Under the pieces are notes generated by a model, which worked only from the letters and a program-made list of their open reading frames with translations, was not told the DNA's origin and ran no database searches. From positions 3,844,001-3,908,000 of the forward strand of contig NZ_CP047025.1 of the NCBI RefSeq assembly GCF_009796845.1: a DNA stretch of 64,000 nucleotides, in the 5' to 3' direction. The position numbers were made by a program, and so were the translations under genes. Positions 63,985 to 64,000 of this stretch are shown here, one piece after another. This DNA comes from Cobetia sp. L2A1. GTDB lineage: Bacteria > Pseudomonadota > Gammaproteobacteria > Pseudomonadales > Halomonadaceae. Position 1 is the first letter of the stretch. The number at the start of each line of letters is the position of its first letter.

Positions 63985-64000
63985 CCAGCGTTACTGGTCG

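Overview
The window (about 58% G+C by eye) looks like a chromosomal segment of a moderately halophilic gammaproteobacterium of the Halomonadaceae type (Halomonas/Cobetia/Kushneria-like). Two things support this: a gene order matching the Pseudomonas/Oceanospirillales core (clpB-pgeF-rluD-bamD ... thiO - minor pilins - ispH-fkpB-lspA-ileS-ribF-murJ-rpsT-proB-obg-rpmA-rplU/ispB), and strongly acidic exported proteins. The genus is a guess. I see no insertion sequence, phage gene or CRISPR array.

Region 1 (1-7.8 kb): the 5' part of a 16S rRNA gene on the minus strand with leader boxA and two tandem sigma70-type promoters; then pssA (phosphatidylserine synthase) and branched-chain amino acid genes (ilvC, ilvY, ilvN, ilvI). 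The regulator ilvY lies between ilvIN and ilvC and points the other way. Region 2 (7.8-16.8 kb): clpB behind a clear heat-shock (sigma32) promoter, pgeF, rluD, bamD, nadE, a small zinc-ribbon-like PP0621-family protein and thiO. The pilSR pair that sits before thiO in Pseudomonas is absent.

Region 3 (17.0-31.4 kb): two complete, diverged minor-pilin/adhesin operons in tandem, both on the minus strand. Cluster 1 is fimU-pilV-pilW-pilX-pilY1-pilE; cluster 2 is pilE-like-fimU-pilV-pilW-pilX-pilY1-pilY2-pilE. They should build the tip or priming complex of a type IV pilus with two alternative PilY1 adhesins. PilY1 of cluster 1 carries a low-G+C block over its von Willebrand A domain, and PilY1 of cluster 2 a Gly-rich insertion.

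Region 4 (31.5-45.1 kb): housekeeping genes: ispH, fkpB, lspA, ileS, ribF, murJ, rpsT, proB, obg, rpmA and rplU on the minus strand, then ispB and a tRNA-Pro(CGG) with its own promoter and terminator on the plus strand.

Region 5 (45.1-51.8 kb): a small lipoprotein, a small membrane protein, an unusual Lgt-like/TlpA fusion protein, rapA, rluA and a TIGR01777-family epimerase.

Region 6 (52.0-64.0 kb): what looks like a light/singlet-oxygen response and lipid-modification module: a renalase-like flavoprotein, a CbiX-type chelatase, a LitR/CarH-like MerR regulator without recognisable B12-binding residues, DNA photolyase, an NTF2-like protein, an SDR, an FAD amine-oxidase-like protein, DUF1365, a CFA-synthase-like methyltransferase lacking two bicarbonate-site residues, and a DUF2878 membrane protein. 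It is followed directly by fabA-fabB, which make the unsaturated fatty acids such an enzyme would modify. This module and the doubled pilus-tip operon are the most interesting parts of the window.
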